Positions 1-9,962 of a stretch of 64,000 nucleotides of DNA are shown piece after piece; positions within the stretch are counted from its first letter, which is position 1, and every line of letters begins with the position of its first letter. The notes beneath the pieces are model-generated. The model was given only the letters and a program-made list of their open reading frames with translations. It ran no database searches and was not told the origin of the DNA. Made by a program: the position numbers and the translations under genes. Origin of the DNA: Mesorhabditis belari (lineage: Eukaryota; Nematoda; Chromadorea; Rhabditida; Rhabditidae); contig CAUEEP010000900.1 of NCBI GenBank assembly GCA_958450365.1, positions 548,501 to 612,500 of the forward strand, written 5' to 3'.

Positions 1-492
1 TTCGTCTGCCAATACACGAGCAACTTTCAATTCGTTAATCAAAAAGTCGATAAGTGCATAACGACGAGTTGTTGACGAAAAGTGTTCCTCCAATGAACCC
101 GAGAGTAGATCAGAAATTCCACAATCTGCATTAACTTTAGAAGCCAAAATTTAGTAAAATTTACCCAATTCAGTCAGAAAGGCGCTAAGTTCATAAAGAA
201 AAGCCTTCGCTTCGTCAAGTGATTGAATAGCAGATGGACTTTCTTGTAACTCATCAAGGACCTAAAACAAATGATAATTTTAAATTGAAATTTAAATACC
301 TTAATTTCTGTACACAGCGTATGAAGTAATTTGAAGAAATCCAATTTGCCCAAGCCTTGTTCAATGATTGGAGCGAAGTTGTCGTAGCCAAGAATATCTT
401 GTATTCTAAAAGACACTTTTTAAAATCCTAAATTACAAGCCTCACCCTTTCAAATTGTGACAACTGAACGTCGTTGATTTATCTACTTCCAT
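1..492 (-). CDS. FAM98-family protein, N-terminal exons (runs off left edge)
   Basis: The start ATG is at 492. Exons read MEVDKSTTF..., then IQDILGYDNFAPIIEQGL, DFFKLLHTLCTEIK, VLDELQESPSAIQSL, and RRYALIDFLINELKVARVLA. This is the FAM98 N-terminal layout; FAM98 proteins are known partners of the tRNA-ligase (RTCB/DDX1) complex. Introns are short with GT...TTTTAG borders. The frame is open in all the visible exons, unlike the second copy at 18.1-18.6 kb, which has a +1 frameshift. The gene continues left of base 1, so whether it is complete cannot be seen. It is head to head with the plus-strand carboxylesterase-like fragment at 580-737. Family assignment is from remembered FAM98 sequence and is fairly secure; functionality is not shown. 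Confidence 0.7.
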
Positions 493-574
493 AGAGGACA
501 TTTCTAAAAAAGACAATTCTTTCAATTTCTTGAAAAAAAACCCTTGGATTTTCCTATTTTACCCCTACCGTGGA

Positions 575-737
575 AGATGTGGCTACCGCTAACAACATTC
601 AGGAGCTATTTGTTCAGTTCATTCACACCGGGTAACAGCTTAATTCTATACTAACTTCTTAAAAACTTTAGTAATCCATCTACAAATCATATCAACTGGG
701 ACAAGTTCGGCTCAAAGCTGGAGTATCTAAGCCTTGT
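575..737 (+). pseudogene. Carboxylesterase-like C-terminal fragment, copy 1
   Basis: Plus-strand reading gives ELFVQFIHTG, a short intron, then NPSTNHINWDKFGSKLEYL. This resembles the 'F..TGNP....W.ky' stretch near the C-terminus of type-B carboxylesterases. The match stops abruptly at about 737, where SF3A2 sequence begins. A longer copy is at 18.69-19.02 kb. No catalytic part of the enzyme is present, so this is a gene fragment. The assignment rests on a short motif. Confidence 0.4.
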
Positions 738-1089
738 AACCAGGATGTCCAATCTTCACAAATCGCTTGATATCGACTTTTGCTTGTTGAGGAGCAGGCA
801 AAAACGGTTGTTTCTAAATAAAATTCTATTAAAAGCTATTAAAAGAATTAAATTACCGCAGCCTCCTTCGCCGCACGTCGAGCCAGGTTAGCTTGGTGCT
901 TTTTACCCTGGGTGTGAGCCAGGTACGAACCTATAAGTAAAGATTACAAGTAAAAACTTTTATTTAATACATTCATTGTTATGCAGAAGGAGACAAAGTT
1001 TGCACTCGTAAGTACCGACATGCTTTCGCATAAAATAGGGGTCCTTGTTCAAGTCGATCGTTTCAAGGGCAAGTTGTCTAACAAATTTC
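738..1089 (-). pseudogene. SF3A2 (splicing factor 3A subunit 2) internal fragment
   Basis: Minus-strand exons correspond to SF3A2 residues from QLALETIDLNKDPYF (about 1085) through the zinc-finger region (YECKLCL...) and AARRAAKEAA to DIKRFVKIG (about 738). Both ends are cut: on the left it runs into the carboxylesterase-like fragment, on the right into TMEM203 promoter/5' sequence (tttccttcattgaac). It has no first exon and no C-terminal exons, so it cannot encode the splicing factor. Longer copies are at 5.67-6.44 and 19.04-19.85 kb. Confidence 0.75.
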
Positions 1090-1788
1090 CTTCATTGAAC
1101 TAAATTTAGTTCGTTGGTGTTGCGGGAAACAGTCCGATGGACTGGCGTAAGCGTTTTCGAACTATGGCTTCATATTATGGGATTGTTCATTTTCACAATT
1201 TTACTGGTAAGCGGCAAAGAACAAAAAGTCAAAAGCCAATTTTAGACTTTAAAAATTTACGACATTTTTGATCGATCATATTGGTTTTTGTTTACACCAT
1301 TGTTTGCGGGTAAAACACAAAGTATCCGATCCCAAATCCAACAAGTTTAGCATCCATTTTGGACGGATACTTTCTTTTCATCGTGTTTATTCGAACAATT
1401 TTGCTATATAGAGAGAACAAAGTGGCGTCAGTGAGGTGAGTCTAAATGTTAAAAGGGGAATTTGAAAGTCAAAACCAAAAAATATTGAATTTGCAGATGG
1501 ACCCTCCGTACGATTAGTCGAGATTTTTCAACTGGATAAGACTTGCCCTAACTTTATTATTTGAGGTAAGTAGGAAAAATCCATTGTCGTTAAATATGTA
1601 TGCACAGATCTGGATCTGTCACAAAATAGATGGAGACCTCAATCCGATGCAGGTATCATACTAGATTATACATCATAAAATCATAAAACTATTTAGGTTT
1701 CTCTCCAACACGGATATTCAATGGTCTTTGTACCAGTGTGGATTTTCATGATAAGCCTTTGCATCCAAGCTTGCAAATTGTTTTAAAC
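1090..1788 (+). pseudogene. TMEM203 homolog, copy 1 (dead: lost start, frameshift)
   Basis: Five exon-like blocks match the intact copy at 6,668-7,330 almost base for base. The first block corresponds to VRWTGVSVFELWLHIMG, but the start codon is changed to TTG. In the WTLRTISRDF exon one T is missing from a T run, so the frame breaks and meets a stop (FSTG*). The last block reads VSLQHGYSMVFVPVWIF. TMEM203 is a small four-helix ER membrane protein. Copy 1 is a recent pseudogene, because introns are nearly identical to those of copy 2. Confidence 0.75.
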
Positions 1789-1814
1789 ACAAAGGGTAAA
1801 GAGTTTATTCCAAA

Positions 1815-2503
1815 TTAAAACGCAACATATTTAAAGACGTAAGAATTGTCGCCAATCTTGTAAGCTTTGAACCCAATATCCTTGATCTTGACTTGAGTTG
1901 AAGCTTTCAAGTTGGCGTCGACGGCCTCCACATTGGCTTTTTCAATCGTGGCAGCCATTTCCTTAATGGACTTCAACAGCGCTCCTCGAACGTCCTTCTC
2001 CATAAGGTTCATCTCGTAGAAGTTCGAGTTCAACCTAAATTAAAAGTCATGCAAACGCCAGTTTGTATTTACTTTTTGGCCTTGGCCCACGCCTCTCCAA
2101 CTTGCAGGCTTTGAGCGTTACTGAGTCCAACATCACGAATCGCGTTCAACACTTTCTCCTTTGCCGAATCAGACTTGATCAGGATGTGAAGACGCTTCAA
2201 AATGAACTCCTTGACGACAATTGACGCGGCTACCCAAAGTTTTTCGGAAAACTGACGGAGATCTGGATATTTCTCGTTGGAGTACTCGTTGGCCATCTCG
2301 ATGAGCTTGTCGAAGTCGTACCGCTCGTCAAGCACCTGAAATTGAGAATTGTGAAAGCATTGAGCACAAATTTTTACCTCGCTCTCAGGACCTTCCAAAT
2401 CTTCGACTACAACTCCTTCCGGCAACATTTCAACAAAATCCTTATAGTGCTCCTCCTCAACGATAATCTCGAACCTGCCATTGACAAGAATCTTCTTCGA
2501 CAT
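1815..2503 (-). CDS. Unrecognised ~200-aa family, copy 1
   Basis: I do not recognise this protein. Start ATG at 2,503 (MSKKILVNG), directly after a TTTTTCAG acceptor that suggests a 5'UTR intron or trans-splicing. Three exons: about 42 residues (ending VVEDLEGPESE), about 88 residues (YDFDKLIEMANEYSN...FSEKLWVAAS...LSNAQSLQVGEAW), and about 70 residues (FYEMNLMEKDVRGALLKSI...IEKANVEAV...YVFKYVAF, stop 1,815). There is no signal peptide and no membrane segment; it is mostly predicted-helix-like, charged sequence. The 42-bp first intron is open in frame and so inflates a naive ORF. It lies tail to tail with a TMEM203 copy. Three relatives follow in this window. The N-terminal 'ILVNG..VIV' plus 'DF..LIE.A.EYS..nPPD' faintly recalls Skp1/BTB layout, which is only a hypothesis. 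Confidence 0.75.
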
Positions 2504-3046
2504 CTTGAGCGAACTGAAAAAGCGAGAATGAGCGTCAAATAAGGTCAAATAAAGTAAAAAAAAAGTAACGTCCTAACGAAAACGAGATCTAGCAAAAGCA
2601 ATGATAAAGCTTTCGTGATAGGGAGAGGCAAGGTAATAAAATTTGAGGATTCACATTAAGAGACTAAGGACTTTAACAAGAAAATAGATTGCTTTCCTAT
2701 CCATAACAACCTATATATAATCCCCGGTTGGAGACCACTGCTAGTCTTACCTAAAAAAGGTTCGCCCGATTGATCAAAGAATCCAGTGAGAGTAAAAAAA
2801 AACAGCAAAAAGAAAGTCCTCGAGATTCGAGGGAAATAAAGGGGAGAACAAGTCCGAATGGGTGTGCCAGGGGGTCAACGGGGGCAATGCAAAACATGTT
2901 GAAACAAGAGAAACAAGAAAAGTTTGTTTACGATTTTGCAGCTGGTGTCACAGTTGAGCTTTTCGTAGAGCAATGACCGAAAAAGAAAGTGCTGCGCGCA
3001 ATTGAATGTCTTAACATTCAGCACGATTGAATGTCTTAACATTCAG
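2504..3046 (-). promoter_or_regulatory. Upstream module of the four-copy family, copy 1
   Basis: This noncoding block lies 5' of the family copy. It includes the 3' splice acceptor before the ATG and a TATATAATCCCCGG stretch near 2,715, and ends with a direct repeat (ttgaatgtcttaacattcagcac, twice, about 3,001-3,050). The first ~195 bp are identical by eye to the block upstream of copy 2 (8,076-8,272); longer versions lie upstream of copies 3 and 4 (21,932-22,320 and 29,015-29,560). It probably carries the promoter, but no element is proven. Confidence 0.45.
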
Positions 3047-3122
3047 CACGATCGAATATTTTCGCCTCCATTTCCCTTAAATGTCATTTGGGGGAAATGG
3101 CGGTGAAAATATTCGATCGTGC
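3047..3122. repeat. Hairpin: inverted repeat at a duplication junction
   Basis: The arms gcacgatcgaatattttcgcc and its near-perfect reverse complement enclose about 30 bases. The hairpin sits exactly between the family upstream module and the WDR36 fragment, so it may mark, or have caused, the junction. Confidence 0.6.
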
Positions 3123-3124
3123 TC

Positions 3125-5257
3125 AAATGCTAGGTATGCTTGCACGAGATCGAAATTTTTACGCGTCTTCAGTACCTAAAATGCTTTGCACTATAAATGA
3201 ACAAATAATACACCTCTAACAACATCTTCCTGAACTGCGGCAATATCTCAGGAGATAGCGTTCGAATCTAAATAGTAATCTTGTTTGTGTTGTTTTTAGC
3301 ATATTTCTACCTGAAAATCTATTGCCGATACACTCATCTATGTTAAGTGTTCAAAACATGAACGTAAGGCCTCGGTAGTGTTGGCTCTAAAATATATGAT
3401 GACTAAAAGCACTTAAACTTTAGCTTTACCTTCTCAACGATGCTGAAAAAGCGCTCTCTAGATCCAACAAATTTCGTTTTGCTTCCAATATCTTCCGCTC
3501 CTCTTTTTCCATCGTTTCTAATAAATTTATACTGAAGCTGCTCACAAAAGCACATACCGTAATCCATTTTTTCAAATTCGAAGCCTTCAAGTGTTTGAGT
3601 TGAAGCAAGAAAGAATGGAGCTTGTTTGGGTTTCTGAAAAAGAAAATAACAGATCAAACGATTTGACTCAACCTTTGGCGACTCGATTGGTTTGTTCCGC
3701 TCTCGAATAATCGATAGATCCGGCAAATTAGCCCATCGTGATGGAGCCAAGCCCGAATAAGTAACCAAAGAAGTATCAAGCTAAAGATGTGCCGTTTAAA
3801 AAGTTGACGACGACATATTTACCTGTTCAAAAGCTCTGTTAAGCGCCTCCAAATCCAGAGTCGATCCATCAGCATTTTCGAGGCTCTTACTTCTAAAATT
3901 CAAAAGAATCAAAAAATTTTTTTTTAATCAAAGTTTACCTATCTTGACCCCAAACGGGCTTGTAGTCAATAGGCAAAGCGCAAATTGGTACTCGACCAAC
4001 AAAGTGTAATTTGCTAGCCCACACATATATTGCCTGTTCTCCTTGATGACAAGTTGCCAAAAATTCTCCAGTTTCATTGAAGGATATTCCTGTGCATGGT
4101 GCTCCATAAAGAAGAACATCAATCAAGGAGGAAGTTACAAGCTCCCAAACCTAAAAAAAACAAAATATAATTTACTGTTGTTCGAATAACCCGAATATAA
4201 TTATCTCTGTCTCCAGTAAGCAACCATTTACCATTTGCGGAAAATGACATTGAGAGCACCTAAAATTTTTATATAAAATAAAATTTAATCAACTCACGTC
4301 GTTTCCAACTTGCTTAAATGTGCGGGCAACTTTTCTTGTCAAAGTATCGATCACAGAAACAAAACAAGCTAAAAAACTTTCTCTTATTCAACATTACAAA
4401 TCATACATTTAGCAGGATCTTCGAGAGCTACAGCTATAAGACTGTTACTTCGACATGAAACCATCTTTGTGATAGATCCTTTAGCCTTCATACGAGTCTT
4501 CATTCGACCTAAAATACATTAAGTAGAGGTTATGGAGGTTTCAAACAGCTTATACCTGTCCTGAGGTCCCAGAAACTTAAAGTCCCATCAGCTCCGCCAC
4601 TTATAAGCTCGTGGCCGAGTGAGTCTATTGCAAGACCGTTAACTGATGATGTATGAGCAAGTTTCCACATGGAGAAATCGCAATGGATGTAGCAATGGTA
4701 TCGAGTAAATAATCCTTCTCAAAAAAGCGGCCATGTGCGAGCTATAAAAGATGTTTAAACATGAATCCCCATGAATTTTTACCTTGTGCGTTCCTTGGCT
4801 TTGCTTTCGGGTAGTCCATGTCGTGACAAATAGCGTATTTTGATGTCGGCAAAGAACGTTATCCCACTGTGCTTCACGTCCAATCTACATTGGACAACTT
4901 ACGTTTGAAATTCTTTGACTTGGTTAGTTATTCACGAATACAAAGATTAAAACTTACCGCAATCTCAATGACCGGTTCCAATCGAATACTATCCAAATCA
5001 AGTCCCTTCTTCTTGGCTTTAGCCCTGAACACGTAGTAGATTGTGAAGATGGCGTGTCAAACCTTGAAATGGTACCAGCGTTTCCTAACTTCTGGCGTGT
5101 TACTGCATTCAACACGGAATATTTACGAACAGAGCCATCAAGTCCTGCTGTCACGACTTCGTGATTACTACTAAAATCGAGTATTCATTGTAAACACAAC
5201 TATTAATAGTACCTGAAAATCACAGTTTTCACAGGCAGCGAATGGCCTTCACCGTCT
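3125..5257 (-). pseudogene. WDR36/UTP21 middle-to-C-terminal fragment, copy A
   Basis: WDR36/UTP21 is a WD40 protein of the U3 small-subunit processome. Minus-strand exons include GHSLPVKTVIF (about 5,240), VVTAGLDGSVRKYSV, KKKGLDLDSIRLEP, SSVNGLAIDSLGHELISGG, SFSANGKWLLTGDRDNYIR, CTGISFNETGEFLATCHQG, APSRWANLPDLSIIRERNKP, KPKQAPFFLAST and SAIDFQIRTLSPEILPQF, the expected order. Defects: near 4,680 the frame jumps from TSIAISPCGN to LAHTSSVN, so part of a WD repeat is missing; the N-terminal third is absent; the final exons after FDLVQAYL are replaced by other DNA at 3,125. It is therefore a truncated copy. It overlaps in content with the copies at 22.3-23.9 and 29.9-32.2 kb. Confidence 0.8.
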
Positions 5258-5660
5258 GGCAAATCAATGAAAGTGAAATCGAAAGATTTAACGAAATTTA
5301 ACCAACGATGAAGCCAATTTTAAAGCTCCTAAAGCAAGGTTCACTAAAGCTAAAATCGATGAACTCAATACCAATAGGTCATTATTATTGGGTTTGGGTC
5401 AGAAGAGCTTTCTCCCACTGGCAGCAACACAACAGGTTTATTACACTGACCACCCAAAGAAAAGAGATTTCGAGCGCGTACATCAGCAGCCATTTGATGA
5501 CAAAGCTAAATTTATAAGGATTTTATTCCATTCTGCAAGTTTCAATAAATACCCGATCAACTGCTGCCCACTTCAAATCATCCATCTTTTCGGTAAAAAG
5601 TGGACGTGGTGGGTTTTTGAGCACTTGACATCGTTTGTTGGCCTTAATAAGCAAAGGTTT
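5258..5660 (-). pseudogene. Unrecognised coding-like fragment between WDR36 and SF3A2 pieces
   Basis: The minus strand reads KANKRCQVLKNPPRPLF, EKMDDLKWAAVDR followed by a GT donor, and further on MAADVRARNLFSLGGQC, PVVLLPVGESSSDPNP. I could not assign it. It is cut at about 5,660 by SF3A2 sequence, and on the other side joins a piece (5,275-5,330) that recurs at 11,087-11,135. It looks like debris from another gene pulled into the duplication block. Confidence 0.35.
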
Positions 5661-5664
5661 TAGA

Positions 5665-6436
5665 AAAAAAAGAGGCCATTGCAACAAAACCAAACAAAAA
5701 ACCTGTGTCAAGGAACGACTCCGTCTGATGCTTCGGGATAGTCAATTTGAAAGAGTAATGCAAGTTGTCCAGTTTGTGGATCACGCTCACGAGTCACCTA
5801 AATTAGTTCGTTTTACAAAAATATATGCACAAATAAACTTTCTAACGCTCTTGTTCTCGCTAATACAAAAATGTCTAACTAAATAGCTTAACTAACCTTG
5901 TAACCAGGACGTCCAATCTTCACAAATCGCTTGATATCGACTTTTGCTTGTTGAGGAGCAGGCAAAAACTGCTGTTCCTAAATAAAATTCTATTAAAAGC
6001 TATTAAAAGAATGAAATTACCGCAGCCTCCTTCGCCGCACGTCGAGCCAGGTTAACTTGGTGCTTTTCACCCTGGGTGTGAGCCAAGTACGAACCTATAA
6101 GTAAAGATTACAAGTAAAAACCTTTATTTAATACCTTCATTGTTGTGCAGAGTGAGACAAAGTTTGCACTCGTAAGTACCGACATGATTTCGCATAAAAT
6201 AGGGATCCTTGTTCAAGTCGATCGTTTCAAGGGCAAGTTGTCTAAAATTAGAAGTATGATAGTGCTATAAACTAGACAATGTCATTTTAATAATAGTAAA
6301 TATCTTTATATTTTTATAAACTATATTTACAAAAAAAACCAAACCTGAGCCGCTCTCTGCGATCAATTCCTTCTTGTTGCGGCGATGCTGGGGCTCCGCT
6401 GCCCGTCTTACCGCCAGCGCGATTTTGAAAGTCCAT
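5665..6436 (-). pseudogene. SF3A2 N-terminal two-thirds, copy A (nonsense mutation)
   Basis: Start ATG at 6,436: MDFQNRAGGKTGSGAPASPQ, the conserved SF3A2 N-terminus (SF3a complex of U2 snRNP). Then come RRERLR, intron, QLALETIDLNKDPYF, the C2H2 zinc-finger exon (YECKLCL..LHN, YLAHTQGEKHQ), DIKRFVKIGRPGY and TRERDPQTGQLALLFQIDYP. Within the next stretch, EASDGVVP is followed by TGA where the other copy (19.3 kb) has CGA (Arg), so this copy has a premature stop; it is then cut off after FFVWFCCNGL by unrelated sequence. A head-to-head TMEM203 gene starts 232 bp away. Confidence 0.8.
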
Positions 6437-6667
6437 TTCTAAATTTAATTTATTAAAAAATTAAGCATTGATTGAGTCAACCAAATCTCAATTCAACTAC
6501 GGAAATCGAAATCCAAAGAAGCACAAAGAAAACCGTTAATTGCTTTCACTCGTAGCCAATGTTTATATTTTAATATTTTAAGCGCTATTCGAGTTGCTTT
6601 TTTAATAAAAATCCAAACATCATCTATTAGGTGCACAAATTTCCTTCATCGAACTAAATTTAGTTCG
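6437..6667. promoter_or_regulatory. Shared upstream region of SF3A2 (-) and TMEM203 (+)
   Basis: There are 231 bp between two divergent start codons. It is AT-rich, with a TTTATATTTTAATATTTTAAG run near 6,560-6,580. Probably a bidirectional promoter, by position only. Confidence 0.4.
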
Positions 6668-7330
6668 ATGGTGTTGCGGGAAATCGTCCGATGGACTGGC
6701 GTAAACGTTTTCGAACTATGGCTTCATATTATGGGATTCTTCATTTTCACAATTTTACTGGTAAGCGGCAAAGAACAAAAAGTCAAAAGCCAATTTTAGA
6801 CTTTAAAAATTTACGACATTCTTGATCGATCATATTGGTTTTTGTTTACACCATTGTTTGCGGGTAAAACACAAGGTATCCGATCCCAAATCCAACAAGT
6901 TTAGCATCCATTTTGGACGGATACTTTCTTTTCATCGTGTTTATTCGAACAATTTTGCTATATAGAGAGAACAAAGTGGCGTCAGTGAGGTGAGTCTAAA
7001 TGTTAAAGGGGAATTTGAAAGTCAAAACCAAAAAATATTGAATTTGCAGATGGACCCTCCGTACGATTAGTCGAGATTTTTTCAACTGGATTAGACTTGC
7101 CCTAACTTTATTATTTGAGGTAAGTAGGAAAAAAAAAATATGTATGCACAGATCTGGATCTGTCACAAAATAGATGGAGACCTCAATCCGATGCAGGTAT
7201 CATACTAGATTATACATCATAAAATCATAAAACTATTTAGGTTTCTCTCCAACACGGATATTCAATGGTCTTTGTACCGGTGTGGATTTTTATGATAAGT
7301 CTTTGCATCCAAGCTTGCAGTTTGTTTTAA
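6668..7330 (+). CDS. TMEM203 homolog, intact copy
   Basis: TMEM203 is a small four-pass ER membrane protein linked in vertebrates to calcium handling and STING signalling. ATG at 6,668; exons read MVLREIVRWTGVNVFELW, LHIMGFFIFTILL, TLKIYDILDRSYWFLF, GYFLFIVFIRTILLYREN, WTLRTISRDFFNWIRLALTL, IWICHKIDGDLNPMQ and VSLQHGYSMVFVPVWIF...CIQAC.LF, stop 7,328-7,330. About 145 residues, close to the family's usual 136. Four hydrophobic helices are visible, and the ordering matches TMEM203 (LRELVQWLG..., VF.PFF, ...LL..I.AC). All splice sites are canonical; intron 4 is only about 31 bp because it has lost sequence relative to copy 1. It is the only one of five copies in the window without a lesion. Confidence 0.75.
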
Positions 7331-7371
7331 ACACAAAGGGCAAAGTTAACGTGTAAAGAGTTTATTTCGAA

Positions 7372-8075
7372 CTAATACGCAATGTAGTCATAGTGGTAAG
7401 ATTCGTTGCGGATTGTGTAATCTCCCTCCTTTGGGTCGAGCGTGACTTTAGCTCGAGCTTGAGCTTGACGGTCATTCTTCAGCCTCTCCAATTCGATACC
7501 GATCAGCTTCTTCCATCGTGGTAGCCATTTTTCTGATCTTCTTCAAAATCTCATTTCGACGGGTCTTCGTGAAAAACTTCATCTCGTAGAAGTTCGAATG
7601 CGAGCTAAATTAAAAGATAAGGGATGTAAAAACCAATTTGTACTTACCTTTGGGCCTGATTCCACCCCTCTTCAACGTCTCTGCTATCAGCGTTACTGAG
7701 TCCAACACGAAGAATCGCGACTAGCAAATTGCTCTTTGCCAAATGAGACTTAAGCAGGATGCCATAATACTTTAAAAAGTACACCTTGACCCAAATTGAC
7801 GCCGCACCCCAAGCTTTCTCTGAAAACTGCACGACGTCTGGCGGATTCTTGTTGGAGTACTCTTCGGCTTTTTCGAGGAACTTGTCGAAGTCATACTGCT
7901 CGTGACGGGACTGAAATTGAGAATTGTGAAAGAATTGAGTACAAATTCTTACGTTGACATCGAAATCATCCAAATCTTCACATGCTCCTCCTGGCAACAA
8001 TCCAACAAACTCGCTATACTGCTCCTCCCTAACGATAATCACGAACACGCCATTGACAAGAATCTTCTTCGACAT
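7372..8075 (-). CDS. Unrecognised ~200-aa family, copy 2 (frameshift in exon 3)
   Basis: Start ATG 8,075 (MSKKILVNGVFVIIV), exon 2 YDFDKFLEKAEEYSN...PPDVVQFSEKAWGAAS, exon 3 starting SHSNFYEMKFFTKTRR. In exon 3, after ATTMEEAD, the reading frame reaches a stop (...GEAEE*). Shifting by one base restores a family-like tail, LIGIELERLKNDR...ESYHYDYIAY, stop at 7,372. Either a one-base indel has truncated this copy by about 45 residues, or a sequencing error is present. The upstream ~195 bp are identical to those of copy 1, yet exon 1 differs at about half of its residues. Confidence 0.65.
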
Positions 8076-8272
8076 CTTGAGCGAACTGAAAAAGCGAGAA
8101 TGAGCGTCAAATAAGGTCAAATAAAGTAAAAAAAAAGTAACGTCCTAACGAAAACGAGATCTAGCAAAAGCAATGATAAAGCTTTCGTGATAGGGAGAGG
8201 CAAGGTAATAAAATTTGAGGATTCACATTAAGAGACTAAGGACTTTAACAAGAAAATAGATTGCTTTCCTAA
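8076..8272 (-). repeat. Upstream module of the four-copy family, copy 2
   Basis: Identical by eye to 2,504-2,700. The match ends at ctttccta, after which unrelated sequence (aactgggcaatagaagacacg, shared with 29,817) begins. Confidence 0.6.
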
Positions 8273-8524
8273 CTGGGCAATAGAAGACACGAATAACTAC
8301 AAACAAAAAATAAAAAGCGCCAAAACTTCGAGAAACAGTTGACTCACATTGCCATTTGTTTTCGTGAGAATTTTCAAAAAAACATTTGTTTTTGGACAGT
8401 TTATCCACCGCGCGCTAGAAGTGGAATTCCATACAGAAGCTTATGTATGGGCATATTTTTACTTAATTTATGCTCAAAAATCTGCAAAGCGCCAGAGTGC
8501 GCCAGAAAAGCCTAATATATACTA

Positions 8525-8628
8525 CTGATATTCAATGATCTTTGTACCGGTGTGGATTTTAATGAGCCTCTGCATCCAAGCTTGCAGATTGTTTTAAACA
8601 CAAAGGGTAAAGTTAACGAGTAAACCTT
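8525..8628 (+). pseudogene. TMEM203 last-exon fragment
   Basis: Contains only gatattcaatgatctttgtac...attgttttaaacac, the 3' half of the last TMEM203 exon and its stop, plus 3' flank. It sits tail to tail with the WDR36 C-terminal piece. The same TMEM203-3'/WDR36-3' junction recurs at 27.9-28.05 kb, so this may be the ancestral order. Confidence 0.65.
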
Positions 8629-8792
8629 TAGATCTCAAAAGCTTTGAAAATAAATTTTTATTGTCTTTCCACAATAAATCAGCATAATCAACAACAAGTA
8701 ACGTAACAATAACAATAAAAATAACAGATTGACAACAAGTGCAACAATCAACTTCAAAAAACACTAAATTAAATAAAGATCGTCTTAAACGA

Positions 8793-9190
8793 CTATAACA
8801 ATGCGTTTTTCGCCCACTGTATGACGGATGCATTCTTAACCATAAGTTGATCAAGTTCAGCCCAAGCCTAAATAAATCATTCATACATGCGCCAAATCCA
8901 TTTAGTACCTCATCTTGCGTTCTGCTTAATTCCTCCAGTATTTCGGTCATCTCAGGACTTTCATCATCCTTTTTCCAAAACACAGATCTAAAAAGTATGG
9001 AAAGTTTATGAGATCAATAGTGCCTTGCCTATGGATTTTCATAGCAGAAGCCAGGTATGCTTGCACGAGATCGAAATTTTTACGCGTCTTCAGTACCTAA
9101 AATGCTTTGCACTATAAATGAACAAATAATACACCTCTAACAACATCTTCGTGAACTGCGGCAATATCTCAGGAGATAGCGTCTTTCTCG
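8793..9190 (-). pseudogene. WDR36/UTP21 C-terminal exons, copy D
   Basis: The last exons read SPEILPQFTKMLLEV, VLKTRKNFDLVQAYLA followed by SAMKIHR, SVFWKKDDESPEMTEI, then AWAELDQLMVKNASVI and a stop at 8,793. This matches the WDR36 tail (DFEL.QAYLALFLKLH ... W..L..LFN.S). The intron after KIHR has a GC donor (AG|gcaagg) and a normal AG acceptor; the same GC-AG intron is in the copy at 22.5 kb. The upstream part joins endoU-type sequence, so only the tail is present. Confidence 0.7.
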
Positions 9191-9350
9191 GGTCTTTCTT
9201 TACGAGTTTTTTTTTTGAGAAAAAGGAATGGAAGGGCAAAGAGGAAGAGGGGCGGTAACGTCTGCTTCTGCTAACGATAAACAAAGCACAAATAAATAAA
9301 ATAGTGAATCACAAGCTTCATCTCATTTCAATGAAAACTCACCTCATCCG

Positions 9351-9764
9351 TATCTCGCTCTTCTTGTCTCAAATCCGGTTGATAATTATCGAAAAGTGCA
9401 ATCATTTTTCGATATGTTTCTTTTTGAAGTAAATCTTCATTTACAAAAGAAAACAATCTGCAAACTTGAAATCATTCAAAGGTTGAAAATTTTTCACGTT
9501 TCATCAGCCCCATCTCCACCTAACCTATTTTGTTCAGTTTTTCAAACAGATATTGGCGGATTCGGAAAGGCCGTAAAAAACCGAACAAGATAGGATAGAT
9601 CTTGTTTTGAAATTCCCTCTTAAGTTGGCGATCTTGTCTAGTAAGGCAAACAAGTCCTTGACGCAAAACTAACTTGGTAATTCGGCTTTCGAACTTACAT
9701 AGCTTATCAATAAAAATAAAATAACAAATGAAATTGTTGCAAGGAGAAATTTTTGATGTCTCAT
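9351..9764 (-). pseudogene. EndoU (XendoU-type endoribonuclease) 5' fragment
   Basis: ATG at 9,764 (second ATG at 9,768) opens a clear signal peptide, MRHQKFLLATISF followed by VILFLLISYVSS. A later exon at about 9,351-9,466 reads LFSFVNEDLLQKETYRK, MIALFDNYQPDL. This matches the XendoU stretch 'LF.yVde.l...Ty..F..LLDNYepd'. The catalytic C-terminal half (two His and a Lys) is missing: after the donor at 9,351 the DNA becomes WDR36 tail sequence. It is a truncated secreted-nuclease gene captured at the edge of the duplication block. Confidence 0.6.
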
Positions 9765-9962
9765 TCAATCAATGATGGAGAAAGACGTTTTTTGAGTGGA
9801 AAAGTTGGAGACATCTGAGAGAAGAAAAGGGAAAAGATTTGATGGAGAGATTGGCTGGGGAAGGGAATTTTGGTTTGCTTGACTTGGAAATAACATCAAG
9901 TGTATGTGAAAATGTTCAAAAGTTTATTTTTACATTGTCTTTTGAATTAAATAGATTTTCCT

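Noticed and set aside
2069..2548. 159-codon uninterrupted ORF of family copy 1 including KICAQCFHNSQFQ
   Set aside because: That segment is a conserved 42-bp GT...TTTCAG intron, and the residues before MSKKILV include a 3' splice acceptor; I used the spliced model.
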